Source: Halisarca cf. caerulea
Lineage: Eukaryota > Porifera > Demospongiae > Chondrillida > Halisarcidae
Assembly (NCBI GenBank): GCA_963170055.1
Contig: CAUJGJ010000277.1
Span: forward strand, 998,401-1,013,400
Length of the DNA: 15,000 nucleotides
Direction: 5' to 3'
Under the pieces are notes generated by a model that was not told where the DNA came from, made no database searches, and saw only the letters and a list, made by a program, of their open reading frames with translations. Below are positions 1 through 7,420 of this stretch, piece by piece (position 1 is the first letter of the stretch; the number at the start of each line of letters is the position of its first letter). The position numbers and the translations under genes were made by a program.

Positions 1-22
1 TTAGCAGAACCTTTCACACACA

Positions 23-192
23 CAGTGAAACTGCTACAGTCCGACACCTCCATCATTCGATATTCTAATCTGACCATCAGAAGAGGTACAGTCACCATTT
101 GAGGATGTTATGCGTCACTCAGTAATCCGGCAACTTCCTAATTTGACACCTTTTCACACCCCTTTGAGTGTCAGATTACAGAGGTTTCACTG
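23..192. mobile_element. MITE-like element, CAGTGAAAC-type terminal inverted repeats
   Basis: The left end begins CAGTGAAACTGCTACAGTCC and the right end, read on the other strand, begins CAGTGAAACCTCTGTAATCT; about 19 of the first 25 positions match. The right flank is TA, but the left flank is CA, so one copy of the expected TA target duplication has probably mutated. The element is 170 bp and has no coding capacity. Its ends match those at 11343-11601 and 8858-9028. TA flanks with a CAGT start are typical of Tc1/mariner elements of the pogo/Tigger type; that family assignment is inference. Confidence 0.6.
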
Positions 193-277
193 TATATATA
201 CATGTACTGTAATGCTGTGAATCGTCCCCTCCTGTAAGTTGTCCCCTGACCATGTTATCAATACTAAACCATAGCCC

Positions 278-292
278 AACCCTAACCCTAAC
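278..292 (+). repeat. Short interstitial telomere-like motif (CCCTAA)
   Basis: AACCCTAACCCTAAC is two and a half units of the metazoan telomere repeat TTAGGG read on the other strand. A C-rich run follows at 294-308. It is too short to be a telomere and is probably an internal fossil or chance. The rest of 193-393 shows no gene and would lie in an intron or downstream flank of the minus-strand exon at 394-569. Confidence 0.5.
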
Positions 293-393
293 GCACCCCC
301 ACCCCCCACTGGGTCGAGTTTTGCATTAATATCAGCTCCGACGGCGGACCACCCACAGGAGGACAAGATTTGGCCTGATGGTATGTGACTCAC

Positions 394-569
394 CTCAAAA
401 TTAATAGGCTTCTGATATGACATGAGGCACCTGGCCTTGGGACAGGAAACCGCAATGACGTTGTTGTCCATGTGAGAGATATGGATGGAGCGGTAGTCAA
501 AGAGCATGCCTTTCACGCCACCCTCACACAGAGATGTGAAAAATTCCAGAATGTTCTCTTGGGAGAGAT
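394..569 (-). CDS. Candidate internal exon of an unidentified minus-strand gene
   Basis: On the minus strand a good acceptor (a pyrimidine-rich stretch ending CCCCATCAG) precedes an open segment of 176 nt that ends in a consensus donor, GAG|GTGAGT. The reading frame enters with two bases of a split codon and leaves at phase 0. The translation includes LSQENILEFFTSLCEGGVKG and DYRSIHISHMDNNVIAVSC, with mixed hydrophobic and polar composition that looks like a folded domain. The incoming phase matches the outgoing phase of the exon at 1229-1336, 659 bp upstream on that strand. I do not recognise the family. The pattern FFTSLCEGGVKGMLFD is loosely like a small-ligand (type 3) periplasmic-binding fold, but this is only a guess. 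The exon could instead belong to the gene that starts at 9744. Confidence 0.5.
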
Positions 570-641
570 CTGATGGGGATGAAATTACATGTGAGAACAT
601 GTGAACAGTGGCAAACCATTATAGTTTGGACAACTGTATAC

Positions 642-1059
642 ACCAGGAGTGTGTGCTGACCAGGAGTGTGTGTGCTGACCAGGAGTGTGTGTGCTGACCA
701 GGAGTGTGTGTGCTGACCAGGAGTTTGTGCTGACCAGGAGTGTGTGCTGACCAGGAGTGTGTGCTGACCAGGAGTGTGTGCTGACCAGGAGTTTGTGCTG
801 ACCAGGAGTTTGTGCTGACCAGGAGTGTGTGCTAACCAGGAGTGTGTGCTGACCAAGAGTGTGTGCTGACCAGGAGTGTGTGCTGACCAGGAGTGTGTGC
901 TGACCAGGAGTTTGGACTAACCAGGAGTGTGTGCTGACCAGGAGTGTGTGCTGACCAGGAGTGTGTGTTGACCAGGAGTGTGTGCTGACCAGGAGTGTGT
1001 GCTGACCAGGAGTGTGTTCTAACCAGGAGTGTGTGTGCTGACCAGGAGTGCGTGTGCTG
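642..1059. repeat. 17-bp minisatellite, 24 copies
   Basis: Twenty-four tandem copies of ACCAGGAGTGTGTGCTG; five copies (units 2, 3, 4, 23 and 24) are 19 bp because of an extra TG. Variants include GTTTGTG for GTGTGTG and one GTTTGGACTA unit. The array lies in the proposed intron between the minus-strand exons at 1229-1336 and 394-569. Long open frames across it (for example on the minus strand, rich in QHTLLVSTHSW) come from the repeat, not from a gene. Confidence 0.95.
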
Positions 1060-1228
1060 ACCTGTGTGACCTACTGTACATGTGGTTGTGAATTGATATA
1101 ATATGTCCAGTCACTACCATCAGCAGTGAAAGCTAAATTTTTGCAGACAGGTGACCTTTCATGATGCAAGTGTGCTTGTGCAAATGCACATACATTTTCA
1201 CAAAAGCCTTCATTTTCCAGTCACTCAC

Positions 1229-1336
1229 TGTGTAGGTTGGAGCTTCCATTGGTGCTGTTGCCAATGGCAACGGTAGCATAGATATCAAAAACTTCTCCCA
1301 CTATTTCGGTCCATAGAGTGTCAGTATTGTTTGTTT
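1229..1336 (-). CDS. Candidate internal exon of an unidentified minus-strand gene
   Basis: A minus-strand segment of 108 nt is bounded by an acceptor (GGCCTCAG, with a weak pyrimidine tract) and a consensus donor A|GTGAGT. The frame enters with two bases, reads 35 codons and leaves with one base, which pairs exactly with the two-base start of the exon at 394-569. The translation includes DTLWTEIVGEVFDIYATVAI followed by GNSTNGSSN, which carries two possible N-glycosylation sequons, suggesting but not proving an extracellular segment. The codons are good mixed coding sequence (GTT TTT GAT ATC TAT GCT ACC). No family is recognised. Upstream exons are uncertain. Confidence 0.5.
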
Positions 1337-1467
1337 CTGAGGCCTACAATTGTAATGGTACATATGGTGTATAAACAGTACAAATTCAATCAGCACAAGT
1401 TAGTTGAGGTAGTGTATGTAACCAGGATACAGGAGTTACCGATGTGTGAACGCACAGCCTGTGAGAT

Positions 1468-1528
1468 ACAATTGAGACCGCCCTCCAGACTACCACATGC
1501 TGTCTCTAATTCTCATGTAGTCTCAATT
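1468..1528. other. Short inverted repeat left of the 39-bp minisatellite
   Basis: CAATTGAGAC and GTCTCAATTG form a 10-bp inverted pair, with TA in front of the left copy. It resembles a decayed version of the CAGT...GAGACC termini seen elsewhere in the window, but I cannot delimit an element. Confidence 0.3.
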
Positions 1529-1551
1529 GCCAGGTCGCAATGTATTGCTAA

Positions 1552-1874
1552 GGTGGTGCTTGGACCAGCCTACAGTGGTCTCTATAGACAGGTGGTTTAG
1601 GGACCAGCCTACAGTGGTCTCTATAGACAGGTGGTCCTTGGACCAGCCTACAGTGGTCTCTATAGACAGGTGGTCCTTGGACCAGCCTACAGTGGTCTCT
1701 AGAGACAGGTGGTCCTTGGACCAGCCTACAGTGGTCTCTATAGACAGGTGGTCCTTGGACCAGTCTACAGTGGTCTCTATAGACAGGTGGTGCTTGGACC
1801 AGCCTACAGTGGTCTCTATAGACAGGTGGTCCTTGGACCAGCCTACAGTGGTTTCTATAGACAGGTGGACCTTC
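1552..1874. repeat. 39-bp minisatellite, about 8.3 copies
   Basis: Eight near-identical 39-bp units contain GGTGGTCCTTGGACCAGCCT and CAGTGGTCTCTATAGACA, followed by a partial unit. Each contains the near-palindrome GGTCCTTGGACC. Because 39 is a multiple of three, several frames on both strands stay open through the array and give 13-residue repeat peptides; these are artefacts. The part CCTGTCTATAGAGACCAC (other strand) is shared with the 29-bp minisatellite at 12775-13147. Confidence 0.95.
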
Positions 1875-2025
1875 TTTATGACAGGTGGAATAGGTCCAAG
1901 AGCAGAAGAGAATTTGATCTGTATCGTGTTTAAACAAATTAATTCAAGTGCAAAAAACATGCAATTAATACATATTTCATACTCAAAAATGCCCAATTTG
2001 CCATAATGTGCTCATATGCATGGTA

Positions 2026-2157
2026 CTAGGTGTTGCTTGAAATGCCCTCAGCACGATGGACAGGTAAGTCAGTAGCATCAGCTAGGGCATTGGGAAGGTG
2101 ATAGCAGAGGTTTGGGTTTGTGACGTTTCGCTTGCTTAGATGTGCATACATGTAGGA
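2026..2157 (-). CDS. Candidate terminal exon (minus strand), low confidence
   Basis: After an acceptor (TTTCACTCCAG) the minus strand reads 43 codons to a TAG stop, beginning SYMYAHLSKRNVTNPNLCYH and ending in EGISSNT. It enters at phase 0, matching the outgoing phase of the candidate exon at 2424-2550. The pyrimidine tract is modest and no AATAAA signal follows. On the opposite strand ACAG|GTAAGT at 2069-2078 would be a good donor, so the assignment is ambiguous. Confidence 0.22.
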   Translation of the reverse strand, partial: SYMYAHLSKRNVTNPNLCYHLPNALADATDLPVHRAEGISSNT

Positions 2158-2423
2158 CTGGAGTGAAATTCATTTAATTGCTTCTGTCATCAAATTTCTC
2201 TCAAGTCTAAAATTTGGTGATACCTTCTGCGAAATTCTAGAAATCTAAATTCATAAAAAATTGATTTAGAGGTAGGGTTTCCACATACGCAGGTAGATGT
2301 TCATGCATCATAGTAAAATGTCAGTGTCATTATCCTGTTACCATGGTAACACAAGGTTGAGTGCAGATAAGGCACCACACAAATGTGGGAAAAGGTGTTC
2401 CTTTTTCCTCTGCATTCACTCAC

Positions 2424-2550
2424 GGCAAAGGCCTCCGACAGGGCGCAGTTTAGGAAGAGAAGTTCCTTGTCTATGCTCACAGGGAAATGGTGCTGGATGG
2501 ATGCTTCTCTGGGACTGGACACTGATCCAGGACTTGCCCCTTGATGTTCA
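2424..2550 (-). CDS. Candidate internal exon (minus strand), low confidence
   Basis: The minus strand has an acceptor ATCCACGCAG at 2551 and a donor GCC|GTGAGT at 2423-2418. With one incoming base, 42 codons are open and include FPVSIDKELLFLNCALSEAF. The incoming phase matches the donor of the exon at 8477-8830 and the outgoing phase matches 2026-2157. A second open frame uses the same acceptor and a different donor (CCCT|GTGAGC), giving NIKGQVLDQCPVPEK, so the frame is not settled. Confidence 0.25.
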
Positions 2551-2576
2551 CTGCGTGGATATTTGGAACAAGGATA

Positions 2577-2578
<2 letters not shown>

Positions 2579-2632
<54 letters not shown>
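2579..2632. repeat. (GT)27 microsatellite
   Basis: A perfect run of 54 bp of GT. It accounts for the poly Thr-His and Cys-Val reading frames around it. Confidence 0.98.
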
Positions 2633-2634
<2 letters not shown>

Positions 2635-2789
2635 ATTCATGTGTAACAGAGTGCTATCTTTGTGTGTATACTTGAGTGCTAAGTGTAGATTAATTATTAA
2701 CAGTAGGATCACGTGACTGTGTATCTTTATGTATTTTATATTGTTACATAGGCTAGGTATTTGTTGTATAACAGGGTAGAAGGACCACG

Positions 2790-2866
2790 TGTTCGAGTTT
2801 GATGTTGTCTGTGTGGAGTTGTTGGCGTCGGAGCCCAGCTCGGGCTGGTGCTCCGCGCCGTGGTGC
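2790..2866 (-). CDS. Ambiguous GC-rich segment, possible exon on either strand
   Basis: This is the most GC-rich stretch in its neighbourhood. On the minus strand an acceptor CATAATTAG is followed by one base and then open codons reading HHGAEHQPELGSDANNSTQT; no clear donor is visible. On the plus strand the same DNA reads HVFEFDVVCVELLASEPSS and then reaches a stop. It also holds the inverted repeat GGAGCCCAGC...GCTGGTGCTCC (2830-2854, one bulged base). I cannot choose between exon and structured non-coding sequence. Confidence 0.2.
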
Positions 2867-2937
2867 CTAATTATGAATGGATTCAAAGTCTGACTGTCGC
2901 AGAGTGAACGACCTAGGTGCTAGCCGCGTTACACATG

Positions 2938-2979
2938 TATGTATGCACACATTGTGCAAATGCAATGTGTGCATACATA
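2938..2979. other. Perfect 17-bp hairpin with 8-nt loop
   Basis: TATGTATGCACACATTG and its exact complement CAATGTGTGCATACATA are separated by TGCAAATG. It is an isolated hairpin, not part of a tandem array. It may be a cruciform-prone site or a small foldback remnant; at 42 nt it is short for a microRNA precursor. Confidence 0.8.
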
Positions 2980-3049
2980 TATACATTCCAATAGATGCAA
3001 TTGATGTCTCATATAATGAGATACGGATGTAGACTGAATGATACTGTCG

Positions 3050-3311
3050 ATCATGCCCTTAACAACACCTTGACAATGCCCCTAGCAACACCTTGACAAC
3101 ACCCTATATGACGCTCGGGCACACCCGTCTACAAGTAGCAGTTTCCTTGACTTGACCCCTTTTAATTGTTCTTTAAGACACCTCTGACCTCAACCTTGAC
3201 TACCATCAGGCACTCCTTGACAACCCACAACCACACCCCTTGACGACCCTCACCCACACCCCTTGATGACCCTCATCCACACCCCTTGATGACTCTCAGC
3301 CACACCCTTGA
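3050..3311. repeat. Degenerate CCTTGACAAC / CACACCCCTTGATGAC minisatellite
   Basis: Repeated motifs AACACCTTGACAA (3064-3102) and then about three units of 25 bp, CACCCCTTGATGACCCTCA, at 3234-3311. The strands are strongly biased in C over G. The motif GCAACACCTTGACAAC also occurs on the other strand near 14531-14555. No gene is visible here. Confidence 0.7.
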
Positions 3312-3430
3312 GAATACTCATATCTTTGTTATGACGGACATATTTGATACTGTATGTGTGAAGCTCTCCATTTTATATTCTGTAAACCTACTATCTGAGA
3401 TAGAATCAAGATTAAGAACAGAGTGGTGAG

Positions 3431-3666
3431 TACAGTATGTGTGTGCTGTACATGAGGTAGGGACAGAGTGAGGAGTGGGTACTAGTCTGTATACTGTACA
3501 TGAGGTAGGGACAGAGTGAGGAGTGTGTACTAGTCTGTGTACTGTACATGAGGTGGGGACAGAGTGAGGAGTGTGTACTAGTCTGTGTACTGTACATGAG
3601 GTAGGGACAGAGTGAGGAGCGTGTACTAGTCTGTGTACTGTACATGAGGTAGGGACAGAGTGAGGA
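3431..3666. repeat. 48-bp minisatellite, array 1 (5 copies)
   Basis: The motif CATGAGG recurs at exactly 48-bp spacing (3451, 3499, 3547, 3595, 3643). The unit contains GTACTAGTCTGTGTACTG and GTAGGGACAGAGTGAGGAG. Because 48 is a multiple of three the minus strand reads 16-residue repeats such as STQTSTHSSLCPYLMY, which are not evidence of a gene. Confidence 0.95.
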
Positions 3667-3742
3667 TATACGTATGTGCTATTCAGTGGTACTAAACCAC
3701 GTACTTAAGCACTAGGCAAACAGTTCCATTGCGGTATATGAT

Positions 3743-3875
3743 TCACTCCACAATGTTCGTACTCCCACACACTGTATACATATGAAAGCTAACATGGTTG
3801 TAGCCACAGGGACAGGTCAACCATCTTGTAGGATTGTAAACAATGTCGAGCATTCCAGTAACGTCTGCTTCTCCC
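3743..3875 (-). CDS. Candidate exon (minus strand), low confidence
   Basis: After the acceptor CCTCTATGCAG the minus strand reads, with one incoming base, GEADVTGMLDIVYNPTRWLT and then CPCGYNHVSF before a stop at 3743. Codons follow the purine-any-pyrimidine bias of real coding DNA (GAC GTT ACT, GAC ATT GTT TAC AAT CCT), and the CPC pair is conspicuous. The exon could end at GTTAGC or GTATAC before the stop. The incoming phase matches the donors at 8477 and 6795. No family is recognised. Confidence 0.25.
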
Positions 3876-4121
3876 CTGCATAGAGGATTTGCCCCATATT
3901 GTGTGTTTACATGGGGTGTATTGTACGCACACACACACCAGCATTGAAGACACAATGAAAACTGTGTTCCTATGTACACATTGAGCCTGTTGGCTTGGGT
4001 GTGGGCATTCTGAGATGAAAGTGTATACACACATGCAAACATATTACCTTATATGGACAGATAATTCTGCGCTTCCTTAGCAAGACCTCCAGGAGGATGC
4101 TAAATGTGTACCTGTTGGCAT

Positions 4122-4416
4122 TTACTAGTCTGTGTACTGTACATGAGGTAGGGACAGAGTGAGGAGCGTGTACTAGTCTGTGTACTGTACATGAGGTAGG
4201 GACAGAGTGAGGAGTGTGTACTAGTCTGTGCACTGTACATGAGGTAGGGACAGAGTGAGGAGTGTGTACTAGTCTGTGCACTGTACATGAGGTAGGGACA
4301 GAGTGAGGAGTGTGTACTAGTCTGTGTACTGTACATGAGGTAGGGACAGAGTGAGGAGTGTGTACTAGTCTGTGTACTGTACATGAGGTAGGGACAGAGT
4401 GAGGAGTGTGTACTGG
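4122..4416. repeat. 48-bp minisatellite, array 2 (6 copies)
   Basis: Six copies of the unit of array 1 in the same orientation, with CATGAGG at 4142, 4190, 4238, 4286, 4334 and 4382. Copies here are more uniform, with CTGTGCAC for CTGTGTAC in two. It explains the repetitive minus-strand open frames of this region. Confidence 0.95.
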
Positions 4417-4535
4417 ACAATACAGCATAATAATATATAATATTATATATATATACACAGTATTGACCACCTGTTATGTAGGTACTTCATTACATATTCG
4501 GTCATGCTACATATAGCATTATATAGTAATAGTTA

Positions 4536-4567
<32 letters not shown>

Positions 4568-4571
4568 ATAT

Positions 4572-4640
<69 letters not shown>
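4536..4640. repeat. TATC/GATA foldback microsatellite
   Basis: About eight TATC units (4536-4567), a TA-rich centre, and then about fourteen GATA units (4583-4640). The two halves are complementary, so one strand can fold into a long hairpin. The right end is flush with the MITE-like element that starts at 4641. Confidence 0.95.
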
Positions 4641-4815
4641 CCGTAAGACCGCACTTATCCGCACCTCAGATGTCCAGCTCCCTCACCTTCCATAGTACAT
4701 TTTATTGGAACAAATATGCAATAATCCTACTGTACACTATACTACTGCTCCCTCATTTACCCAGTTCCCTCACTTCATCCAAAACGGATGTGTACGGATT
4801 AGTGAGGGCTGACTG
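4641..4815. mobile_element. MITE-like element, 175 bp, TA flanks
   Basis: The left end reads CCGTAAGACCGCACTTATCC and the right end on the other strand CAGTCAGCCCTCACTAATCC; 18 of the first 25 positions match. TA flanks both ends (4639-4640 and 4816-4817). Subterminal motifs CAGCTCCCTCAC and CAGTTCCCTCAC are direct repeats. No coding capacity. It is a sister family of the CAGTGAAACC elements, with the core TAATCCG kept. Confidence 0.65.
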
Positions 4816-5094
4816 TATAAGATATGTACTACTTTCCCTCCTATACCACCTGAGTCTACAATACCTGAGAGTGGAAATGATGTAAATGAGGTTGAGGAGG
4901 TTGTGTATGCTGATGAAACATAGATTGACCCACAGGGTGAAGGATTGCTGCAGATTTTACCCAATTTTGTGATACCTTGCTTTTACAATTTTGCGTTAAG
5001 AATGCAAGCAACTAAAAATCATGTACACATACGTATACATGGGCATTGGAACCAAAGCTACAAAGAGTGCTGCATCAATGCTACTTACGGTTAA
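4813..5094 (+). pseudogene. Possible coding remnant with one internal TAG
   Basis: From the end of the MITE-like element one plus-strand frame runs 93 codons to the TAA at 5092, interrupted only by a TAG at 4921. Before it the frame reads FPPIPPESTIPESGNDVNEV and EEVVYADET, acidic and proline-rich, with strongly coding-like codons (GAG GTT GAG GAG GTT GTG TAT GCT GAT GAA). After it comes IDPQGEGLLQILPNFVIP. This fits either a terminal exon ending at 4921, with the rest untranslated by chance, or a decayed exon. EEVVYADE resembles a phosphotyrosine-tail motif; that is only an analogy. No family is recognised. Confidence 0.25.
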
Positions 5095-5129
5095 GAAAAT
5101 GAAATATATAGTGTGTATGCATATATTAT

Positions 5130-5131
5130 AT

Positions 5132-5188
<57 letters not shown>
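5130..5188. repeat. (TA)n microsatellite
   Basis: An almost perfect TA run following an ATTATATTATAT lead. It is a likely unwinding or cruciform-prone tract. Confidence 0.97.
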
Positions 5189-5191
<3 letters not shown>

Positions 5192-5284
5192 TACATATAC
5201 ATAGTACACACAAACACTGTAATGCAATACTGAACACAACAATTAAAAGGAGGTCACTGCATTTTGGAGGTGTCCTTTAATAGT

Positions 5285-5312
5285 GGTCTCACTGTGTGCA
5301 CACAGTGAGACC
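5285..5312. other. 28-bp perfect palindrome at the junction of two element ends
   Basis: GGTCTCACTGTGTG is followed directly by its exact complement CACACAGTGAGACC. The left half is the outward end of a MITE-type terminus (GGTCTCACTG) and the right half the start of another (CAGTGAGACC), separated by TGTGCACA. Confidence 0.85.
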
Positions 5313-5611
5313 TGGCTCAGTCATACGGCCAAATGTACTTTGTAAAGAACAATGTCGGACAAACCAGACGGTCATGGGTGAATACATCTGTGAGCAATGG
5401 AATGGAGGGAAGTCACAGAGTAAGGCAGGCCCTCGTCTATCCAACCACATCTGTTCCTCATAGAATGTGTGGGATAAATCAGGTGTAGGATAAGTCAGGG
5501 TAAATGGTACACAGAGTAGTGGTGGTGATTCACAGCAGAGTGTCGGATAAATGAGGTTTTCAGATAAACCAGTGTTGGATAAACCAGCATTGGATAAACC
5601 AGGTGTGACTG
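5303..5611. mobile_element. MITE-like element with GGATAAACCAG subterminal repeats
   Basis: It starts CAGTGAGACCTGGCTCAG and ends so that the other strand reads CAGTCACACCTGGTTTATCC, followed by TA. The left flank is CA. Near both ends lie diverged units of about 17 bp such as GTGTCGGATAAATGAGG and GTTGGATAAACCAG (5467-5500 and 5540-5605), matching the core of the termini. The ends are more divergent than in other elements, so the exact left limit is uncertain. Confidence 0.45.
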
Positions 5612-5700
5612 TACTGGACTGTCAGATAAACAAGGGTTTCCAATACAGTACAAACCAGATCTATATTCACAGAAGTATCATAATGAGAAGAGCAATTAAT

Positions 5701-5945
5701 GTGTACGAGGTACTGTGTACATAGTGGGTTGTAGTATATAAATACACTGTACACATGTGGGCACTATTATACTGTGTACATAGTGGGTTGTAGTATATAA
5801 ATACAATGTACACATGTGTACGAAGTACTGTGTACATAGTGGTTTGTAGTATATAAATACACTGTACACATGTGGGCACTATTATACTGTGTACATAGTG
5901 GGTTGTAGTATATAAATACACTGTACACATGTGGGCACTATTGTA
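5701..5945. repeat. 59/56-bp tandem repeat with TATA motif, 4 copies
   Basis: Units begin ACTGTGTACATAGTGGGTTG at 5712, 5771, 5827 and 5886. Linkers alternate between GGGCACTATTAT and TGTACGAAG, so the array is two dimers of about 115 bp. Each unit carries TATATAAATA, a perfect TATA-box-like string. The minus strand reads MCTVYLYTTTHYVHS-type repeats, which are artefacts. Confidence 0.9.
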
Positions 5946-6446
5946 CTGGACACTGCAGCCAATGTGAGACAGAGTGGAACCAGATTACGATGAGCCCTGA
6001 GGGACACCGAAAATTCTTTACTATATCAGAATTTGAAATTCACACAACCAGGTAGATTTTCATAGTAAAACATTAACTGGGTCACATGAATGATGTAGCT
6101 CACTACCAGCAATTAAGGTTCATCCCGAAGACAAAGGAGTAGTCACATGTACCAGATGAAGTGGCTTGGTTGTACTAAAGGTTGATGTGAAGCACGCACA
6201 GATTCAGGGAATCTGGAAGGCATGTTCCAACAGGAAAACATGGCATTTTGCACCTTCTGAAATCAATTTAATGATTATTTAAAATTTTTGAATGAAAAGA
6301 AATTTTGCGTAAATGTATGATGGCCATGTTTTCTGTGTCAATTATGGAGTACCACCACACTTGGCAGCTACAATAACACACACATATAGCAATTCATTGG
6401 ACGGTGACTGTTCATTATGCATGTACAGTTTCAGTGGAAATTGGTG
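5946..6446. other. Mostly single-copy stretch with one candidate exon
   Basis: Apart from the candidate minus-strand exon at 6107-6174, I see no repeat, RNA gene or convincing exon in this stretch of about 500 bp. Confidence 0.5.
6107..6174 (-). CDS. Candidate internal exon (minus strand), low confidence
   Basis: An acceptor with a good pyrimidine tract (CATCAACCTTTAG) is followed by 22 codons beginning YNQATSSGTCDYSFVFGMNL, then a donor TGCTG|GTAGTG. Codon bias is coding-like (TAC AAC CAA GCC ACT TCA TCT). It enters at phase 0 and leaves at phase 2. The incoming phase does not match the donor at 8477, so a further exon is needed or this is not part of that gene. Confidence 0.28.
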
Positions 6447-6464
6447 CCCCCCCCCCCCCCCCCC
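6447..6464. repeat. Poly-C tract (18 C)
   Basis: An uninterrupted run of 18 C, directly before repeat unit A. Its length in the assembly may be unreliable. Confidence 0.95.
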
Positions 6465-6472
6465 TGGAAAAA

Positions 6473-6705
6473 GGTGGCCCAGTGCTAACCTGACAGATGC
6501 CTACTGCCCTGTATTGAGTGTTCTCTATACTAAGAGAGACTACTATCGTAAACACTTTAATTTCCACATGGTTTTATATTCGCGGTTTACGTTTACTAGA
6601 AGCCATCTGTAAAAGTTTACACCTGTGAAAATTTAGATTGCCCGTACAATCAAAACATGGCTGTCTGTGAATTTAAAAATGCAAAAATTGGTGAAATTCA
6701 AGCTT
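6473..6705. repeat. Dispersed repeat A, copy 1
   Basis: About 235 bp from GGTGGCCCAGTGCTAACC to ATTCAAGCTT, repeated with only a few differences at 7651-7895 in the same orientation. No terminal inverted repeats were found and the open frame through it is interrupted differently in the two copies, so a protein role is unlikely. Confidence 0.85.
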
Positions 6706-6794
6706 CACAAAAGATAAAACACATATGGCTTAAATTGTGCGTAGCAATGGAGTGATGTCACACGTGAGGCCTATACTGCACTGTATCGTATTAC

Positions 6795-6854
6795 CTGCTT
6801 ATGTAGGGAGCATCAGCTGTCCCAACGAGCCCCATGTGACAAAATGAATGGTTT
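6795..6854 (-). CDS. Candidate short internal exon (minus strand), low confidence
   Basis: A segment of 60 nt reads NHSFCHMGLVGTADAPYIS between a weak acceptor (TTTGAAG) and a good donor (AGCAG|GTAATA). Codons GGG CTC GTT GGG ACA GCT GAT GCT are coding-like. Both phases are 2, so it would fit after the donor at 8477 and before the candidate at 3875. Confidence 0.22.
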
Positions 6855-6911
6855 CTTCAAACCCCTCTGCGTGTGCGGTGGTATGGATTCCCTCTCTTGG
6901 CAACCAGTGAC

Positions 6912-6913
<2 letters not shown>

Positions 6914-6965
<52 letters not shown>
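6914..6965. repeat. (TG)26 microsatellite
   Basis: A perfect alternating TG run of 52 bp. Confidence 0.97.
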
Positions 6966-6966
<1 letters not shown>

Positions 6967-7170
6967 TAGTACTACATTTGCTATGTTGAGTGTCAATCTG
7001 AACTTGGTTACCTAGTATCATGGACGCTGTGTATGGTAAATCCCACCAAAGGGGACACTAAAATACTCACGAGGAGATACTTGTGTTTTGTGTGTACTAG
7101 TCTTATTGTTGGAGCTAAGTATTTGCCATCAGTATTAGGAATTAATAGTAGGATAACGCTAGGAGTACAC

Positions 7171-7385
7171 ATGTACTAGTCTGTGTACTGTACATGAGGT
7201 GGGGACAGAGTGAGGAGTGTGTACTAGTCTGTGTACTTTACATGAGGTAGGGACAGAGTGAGGAGTGTGTACCAGTCTGTGTACTGTACATGAGGTAGGG
7301 ACAGAGTGAGGAGTGTGTACTAGTCTGTGTACTGTACATGAGGTAGGAACAGAGTGAAGAGTATGCACTAGTATGTGTACTCTAC
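7171..7385. repeat. 48-bp minisatellite, array 3 (4 copies plus a partial)
   Basis: CATGAGG recurs at 7193, 7241, 7289 and 7337 in the same orientation as arrays 1 and 2. The last unit is degraded (GTATGCACTAGTATGTG). It lies just left of repeat B copy 1, which contains a single copy of the same core. Confidence 0.95.
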
Positions 7386-7420
7386 TTATTGAGAACTTCA
7401 TATAGCACACACTTTAAATT

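Noticed and set aside
278..292. Chromosome end
   Set aside because: Only two and a half telomere units, surrounded by unique sequence.
524..856. Minus-strand frame of 110 codons with WSAHTPGQH-type repeats
   Set aside because: It is a read-through of the 17-bp minisatellite; periodic peptide, no independent coding signal.
642..1059. Possible CRISPR array (regular short repeats)
   Set aside because: Units are contiguous with no unique spacers and the context is eukaryotic.
1523..2006. Several overlapping long frames on both strands with 13-residue repeats
   Set aside because: The 39-bp unit keeps any stop-free frame open. Presence on both strands at once shows that it is an artefact.
2740..2860. 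tRNA-derived SINE (GTTCGAGTTTG resembles a B box)
   Set aside because: No convincing A box at the right distance and no poly-A or tail repeat.
3970..4470. Minus-strand frame of 166 codons with a VHTPHSVPTSCTVHRL repeat
   Set aside because: It follows the 48-bp minisatellite exactly; the same peptide appears wherever the DNA repeat does.
6313..6612. Plus-strand frame shared with 7482-7814 (both contain SANLTDAYCPVLSV)
   Set aside because: The shared peptide merely reflects duplicated repeat A. Flanking parts differ and one copy crosses the poly-C tract.
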